From NCBI RefSeq assembly GCF_018130505.1, contig NZ_JAFCKH010000006.1, forward strand, positions 1-64,000: a stretch of 64,000 bases of DNA, given 5' to 3'. Source of the stretch: Bradyrhizobium tropiciagri. Lineage in GTDB: Bacteria > Pseudomonadota > Alphaproteobacteria > Rhizobiales > Xanthobacteraceae. Positions 60,287 through 64,000 of the stretch are shown here, piece after piece. The position numbers and the translations under genes were made by a program. Position 1 is the stretch's first letter. Every line of letters starts with the position of its first letter. The notes below the pieces were generated by a model, which had not been told where the DNA came from, did not search any database, and worked only from the letters and a program-made list of their open reading frames with translations.

Positions 60287-61582
60287 TCAAGTCCTTTGCG
60301 AGGCGCGCAGCGCCTGGCCGAGATCGTCGATGATGTCCTGCGCGCTTTCGATGCCGACCGACAGCCGCACCAGCTCCTCACCGATGCCGGCAGCCTTGAG
60401 CTGCGCTGCGTCCATCTGCTGATGCGTGGTGCTGGCGGGGTGGATCACCAGCGTCTTGGCATCGCCGACATTGGCGAGATGGCTGATCAGCTTCAACGAC
60501 TCGATGAACTTCTTGCCGGCGGCGCGGCCGCCCTTGATGCCGAAGCTGACGATCGAGCCGGCGCCGCGCGGCAGCAGCTTCTTGGCGAGCGCGTAGTCGG
60601 GATGCGTCTCCAGCGACGGATGCAGCACCCAGTCTACACCCTTGTTCGCGGCGAGAGCCTCCAGCACCGCGCTGGTGTTGCTGATGTGCCGGTCCATGCG
60701 GACGCCGAGCGTCTCGATGCCCTGCAGCAGCTGGAACGCGTTGGTCGGCGACAGGCAGGCGCCGAAATCGCGCAGGCCTTCGGTGCGCGCGCGCATGATG
60801 AAGGCGGCCTTGCCGAACTGCTCGTCGAAGACGATGCCGTGATAGCCGGCATAGGGTTCGGTGAGCTGCGGGAATTTGCCTGACGCGCGCCAGTCGAACC
60901 GGCCGCCGTCGACGATGACGCCGCCGATCGCGATGCCGTGGCCGCCCATCCATTTGGTCGCCGAGTTCATCGAGATATCGGCGCCGAGCTCGATCGGCTG
61001 ACTGAGATAGGGTGTCGCAAAGGTGTTGTCGATCAAGAGCGGGATCTTCGCATCATGCGCGATCTGCGCGACGGCGGGGATATCCAGCACCTCGAGGCCC
61101 GGATTTCCGATGGTCTCGCCGATCACCAGCCGCGTGTTCGGCTGGATGGCGGCGCGGAATTCGTCGAGTGCGCGCGGCTTCACGAAAGTCGTGGTGATGC
61201 CGAACCGCGGCAGCGTGTGTGCCAAGAGGTTGATGGTGCCGCCATAGAGCGAGGCGGAGGCAACGATGTGGTCGCCGGCATTGAGCAGTGTCGCGATGGC
61301 AAGATGCATTGCGGCCATGCCGCTCGCGGTGCAGATCGCGCCGACACCGCATTCCAGCGCCGCGATGCGCTCTTCCAGTACCGACGTCGTCGGGTTGGAG
61401 ATGCGCGTGTAGATGTGGCCGGCGCGTTCCAGGTTGAACAGCGCCGCGGCGTGGTCGGCATCCTGGAACACGTAGGACGTGGTCTGATAGATCGGGACCG
61501 CGCGCGCGCCGGTCGCGGGATCGGGGCGCTGGCCGGCGTGCAGGCTCAGGGTTTCGAAGGCAGGCGGCTTGGGTGCGGGCAT
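60287..61582 (-). CDS. metY: O-acetylhomoserine sulfhydrylase (MetY-like)
   Basis: PLP enzyme of 431 residues of the Cys/Met-metabolism family, predicted to make homocysteine from O-acetylhomoserine and sulfide. N-terminal FETLSLHAGQ and PIYQTTSYVF are typical. The PLP Lys is Lys210 in NSATKWMGGHG, with Asp185 (LLIDNTFATPYL) contacting the cofactor ring. The length is that of MetY rather than the shorter MetB/MetC. It precedes the alpha/beta hydrolase. Only 45 bases separate it from PncB upstream, and no SAM riboswitch is recognisable there. Confidence 0.9.
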   Translation of the reverse strand: MPAPKPPAFETLSLHAGQRPDPATGARAVPIYQTTSYVFQDADHAAALFNLERAGHIYTRISNPTTSVLEERIAALECGVGAICTASGMAAMHLAIATLLNAGDHIVASASLYGGTINLLAHTLPRFGITTTFVKPRALDEFRAAIQPNTRLVIGETIGNPGLEVLDIPAVAQIAHDAKIPLLIDNTFATPYLSQPIELGADISMNSATKWMGGHGIAIGGVIVDGGRFDWRASGKFPQLTEPYAGYHGIVFDEQFGKAAFIMRARTEGLRDFGACLSPTNAFQLLQGIETLGVRMDRHISNTSAVLEALAANKGVDWVLHPSLETHPDYALAKKLLPRGAGSIVSFGIKGGRAAGKKFIESLKLISHLANVGDAKTLVIHPASTTHQQMDAAQLKAAGIGEELVRLSVGIESAQDIIDDLGQALRASQRT

Positions 61583-61627
61583 GCGAAACTCGTCAGGTCA
61601 ATCGATGAGGTTGGTTCGTTCGCGAAA

Positions 61628-62932
61628 TTATACGTGAACTGCGGTGCGAACGCGGCCGACATTGCCGAACACGCGCAAATAGCGCTCGACCTCGGACGGG
61701 ATGCCGGTCGCCTTCTCCGGATTGTCGGAGAGTTTGACCGCCGGCCGGCCGTCGACCGACGTCACCTTGCAGACGACCGAGATCGGGTCGAGCTGGGCCG
61801 AACCATCGGGCGCGCAGCCGACGAAATCGTTGGTGAGGTTGGTGCCCCAGCCGAAGCTGATGCGGACGCGGCCCTTGAAGTGATGGTAGGTCTCCTCGAT
61901 CGAGCCGACGTCCATCGCATCGGAGAACACCAGGAGCTTCTCGCGGGGATCGCGGCCCTTCTCCTTCCACCATTTGATGATGTCTTCGCCCGCGGTGATC
62001 GGCGGCGCGCTGTCGGGACGAAAACCGGTCCAGTCGGCGACCCAGTCCGGCGCGTCGCGCAGGAACGGCTTGGTGCCGAACGCGTCGGGCAGGGCGATCA
62101 AGAGGTTGCCGCCATAGGTGTGGCGCCACTGGTCGAGGATGCGGTAAGGCGCCCAGCGCAGCTCCTCGTCCGAATTGGCGAGCGCCGCGGCCACCATCGG
62201 CAACTCATGCGCGTTGGTGCCGATCGCTTCGAGGTCGTTGTCCATCGCCAGCAGCACGTTCGATGTTCCGGTGAAGGACGGGCCGAGGCCTTCCTTCACC
62301 GCCTCGACGCACCAGCGCTGCCAGAGGAAGCCGTGGCGGCGGCGCGTGCCGAAATCCGACAGCCGCAGCCCGTCGAGCCTGCGCAGCCGCTCGACCTTGG
62401 CCCACAGCTTGGCCTTGGCACGGGCATAGAGCACGTCGAGCGCGAAGCGGCCGTACTCCTTGGTCGCCGCGCGCGATCGCAGCTCGTTGAGGATCGCGAG
62501 CGCCGGGATCTCCCACATCGTGGTGTGGGTCCACGGCCCGTGGAAGTGCAGCTCATACTGGCCGTCGACCTTGTGCAGCTCGTATTCGGGCAGGCGGAAG
62601 GTCGAGAGCCAGTTGATGAAATCCGGCGAGAACATCTGGGTCTTGCCGTAGAACGTGTTGCCGGCGAGCCAGATCAATTCCTTCTTGGAAAAGCGGATGG
62701 TGCGGGCGTGGTCGAGCTGGGCGCGCAGCTCGCCCTCATCGATGACCTCGGCGAGCTTGATATGGGTCGACCGGTTGATCACCGAAAAGGTCGTGCGGGT
62801 GTCCGGATAGCATTCCCGGATCATCTGCTGCATCAACAGCTTGTAGAAATCGGTGTCGAGCAGGCTGCGCACGATCGGGTCGAGCCGCCAGCCGTGGTTG
62901 TAGGTCCGGGTTGCAATATCTGTGACCGTCAT
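61628..62932 (-). CDS. pncB: Nicotinate phosphoribosyltransferase
   Basis: NAD salvage enzyme of 434 residues converting nicotinate and PRPP to nicotinate mononucleotide with ATP. Conserved parts include [15 protein letters not shown] at the N-terminus, [16 protein letters not shown] and the [13 protein letters not shown] phosphate-binding segment. AAGG precedes the ATG. It is followed on the same strand by metY. Upstream, 61 bases away, is the multihaem cytochrome gene on the same strand. Confidence 0.93.
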   Translation of the reverse strand: MTVTDIATRTYNHGWRLDPIVRSLLDTDFYKLLMQQMIRECYPDTRTTFSVINRSTHIKLAEVIDEGELRAQLDHARTIRFSKKELIWLAGNTFYGKTQMFSPDFINWLSTFRLPEYELHKVDGQYELHFHGPWTHTTMWEIPALAILNELRSRAATKEYGRFALDVLYARAKAKLWAKVERLRRLDGLRLSDFGTRRRHGFLWQRWCVEAVKEGLGPSFTGTSNVLLAMDNDLEAIGTNAHELPMVAAALANSDEELRWAPYRILDQWRHTYGGNLLIALPDAFGTKPFLRDAPDWVADWTGFRPDSAPPITAGEDIIKWWKEKGRDPREKLLVFSDAMDVGSIEETYHHFKGRVRISFGWGTNLTNDFVGCAPDGSAQLDPISVVCKVTSVDGRPAVKLSDNPEKATGIPSEVERYLRVFGNVGRVRTAVHV

Positions 62933-62993
62933 GCGGGAACCTTAGCCTGCCGGACGCCGCCCGCCCAGTGGGGTATTGGCGGAACATGGCAGG

Positions 62994-64000
62994 TCAGCGC
63001 GCTATGGTCTGCCGGATACGGCCCACCGTCTCCGCGACGCCGGTCCATTCGGGCTTGTCAGGGGCAAACTGCCGCCGCAGGAAGCCGACCAGCTCGGCGA
63101 CCTGGCCGTCGCTCATGCTGTCCTTGAAGGCAGGCATATAGCCGAGATCGGTGACCGCCGGCCTGGCGATGCCGTGCAGGATCACCTGGATCAGATTGTC
63201 GGGCAGATCGCTGTGCAGGTTGCTGTTCAGCGCCAGCGACGGCCGGCTGCCGAACAGCGGCGGGCCGCCGACTTCGTGGCAGACCGCACAGGCGCCCTGA
63301 TAGATCCGCCCGCCCGTCGAAGGCGCGGTGGTCACAGTGGTGGCGGCTTCGAGCTTGGCGGCGAGGGCGTCGTGAGCCGGTTGATCGGCGGCCTCGTTGA
63401 ACGAGGCAAGATAGACCGCCATCGCGCGGATGTCCTGATCGGGCAGCGCGGCGAGCTCCTTCACCACCGGCGCCATCGGCCCGGCGGCGACGCCGTGCAG
63501 ACGGGACTCGCCGGTGCGCAAGTATGCGTAGAGCTCATCCTCGCTCCAGGGAATCGGCGCCCTCGACAGCGAGGTCAGCGCCGGCGCCTCCCAGCCTTCG
63601 GCAAGGCCGCCGGCGAGATAGGCGCTCTGCCGCTCGGCGCCGAGCGCATTGCGCGGCGAGTGGCAGGCGCTGCAATGGCCGAGGCCTTCGATCAGATAGG
63701 CGCCGCGATTCCAGACCTCCGATCGGGTTGGATCGGGTTGGAACGTGCTCGGTTGGTGGAACAGCGCATTCCAGCCGGCAAGTAGCGGACGCAGATTGAA
63801 TGGAAAGGCGAGCGCGTTCGGCGGCGTCTCGGCGCGCATCGGTGTCTGCGCCATCAGATGGGCGTAGAGCGCCTGCATGTCGGCGTCGCTGGCCTTGGCA
63901 AAATGCGTGTAGGGAAACGCCGGATAAAGATGGCGTCCGTCGCGATGGATACCTTCGCGCATCGCGCGCTCGAAGGCGGGATAGGACCAGGCGCCGATGC
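62994..64000 (-). CDS. Multihaem cytochrome c subunit, partial
   Basis: The frame is open to the window edge, so the N-terminus is missing; 335 residues are visible. Two haem c motifs are present (CSACH and CAVCH), the third expected upstream. The segment SYPAFERAMREGIHRDGRHLYP matches the three-haem cytochrome subunits of periplasmic alcohol, gluconate and isoquinoline/nicotinate-type dehydrogenases. The C-terminal domain ends LVGFLRRQFAP. It would deliver electrons from a dehydrogenase to the respiratory chain. The partner enzyme should be encoded to the right of this window. Confidence 0.87.
   Translation of the reverse strand, partial: IGAWSYPAFERAMREGIHRDGRHLYPAFPYTHFAKASDADMQALYAHLMAQTPMRAETPPNALAFPFNLRPLLAGWNALFHQPSTFQPDPTRSEVWNRGAYLIEGLGHCSACHSPRNALGAERQSAYLAGGLAEGWEAPALTSLSRAPIPWSEDELYAYLRTGESRLHGVAAGPMAPVVKELAALPDQDIRAMAVYLASFNEAADQPAHDALAAKLEAATTVTTAPSTGGRIYQGACAVCHEVGGPPLFGSRPSLALNSNLHSDLPDNLIQVILHGIARPAVTDLGYMPAFKDSMSDGQVAELVGFLRRQFAPDKPEWTGVAETVGRIRQTIAR

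Noticed and set aside
61583-61627. SAM riboswitch upstream of metY
   Set aside because: The gap is only 45 bases and contains no recognisable SAM-II core.

Overview
The window is about 64 kb of GC-rich alphaproteobacterial chromosome, most likely from Bradyrhizobium or a close relative in the same family. The evidence is the dense set of ABC uptake systems with Tat-type binding proteins, GTGA/ATGA-coupled operons, a FixK/FNR-type box, several sigma-54 type promoters, an alphaproteobacterial HU protein, and palindromic intergenic repeats of the kind that litter these genomes. I found no tRNA, rRNA, CRISPR array, prophage or transposase gene. It reads as a metabolic-versatility region: uptake systems, amide/ureide hydrolases, CoA-linked catabolism and oxygenases.

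Layout. 1-2.5 kb: an MscS channel, then two small minus-strand gene pairs, one of which includes a 32-residue membrane peptide. 2.8-8.3 kb: a minus-strand operon of a BMP-type (nucleoside-like) ABC transporter with a biuret hydrolase gene inside it, led by a near-perfect sigma-54 promoter. A divergent Zn-dependent ureido/carbamoyl hydrolase follows (8.5-9.8 kb). 10-12.8 kb: an orphan PAS histidine kinase behind a perfect FixK/FNR box, a small membrane protein behind a 16-bp palindrome, and a YeiH-type transporter. 13-17.7 kb: a second biuret-hydrolase-like enzyme with its own sigma-54 promoter, facing a sugar-type ABC importer without an ATPase, then a VOC protein. 17.8-20.1 kb: an FAD amine/amino-acid oxidase-like enzyme and a TA-flanked inverted-repeat unit carrying an NTF2-like gene. 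20.2-25.5 kb: a peptide/nickel-type ABC importer. 25.9-31 kb: HU, an SDR lacking its catalytic residues, an orphan SsuA-like protein, a CmcJ/AsaB-type oxygenase and an MFS transporter.

31.1-34.3 kb: a tightly coupled four-gene operon (DUF305 protein with a Met/His tail, YVTN beta-propeller, ECF sigma factor, anti-sigma factor). 34.6-41 kb: hydantoinase/oxoprolinase HyuBA, an orphan LivJ-type binding protein and a convergent enolase-superfamily enzyme. 41.5-52.7 kb: a seven-gene operon joining a double-domain class III CoA-transferase, a complete Dpp-type ABC importer and a single-chain biotin acyl-CoA carboxylase. This looks like a self-contained import, activation and carboxylation pathway for an unknown carboxylate. 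53-58.3 kb: a Baeyer-Villiger monooxygenase divergent from P450, GMC oxidoreductase and its small subunit. 58.4-64 kb: an HtrA-like protease, alpha/beta hydrolase, MetY, PncB and a multihaem cytochrome c cut by the window edge.

Two themes connect the genes. The first is nitrogen scavenging: two sigma-54 promoters control two paralogous cysteine amidohydrolases, with a ureide-type transporter, a carbamoylase and HyuAB nearby. The second is catabolism of carboxylates and hydrophobic compounds through CoA-transferase/carboxylase and BVMO/P450/GMC modules. At least five families of palindromic repeat sit at gene ends and inside operons.
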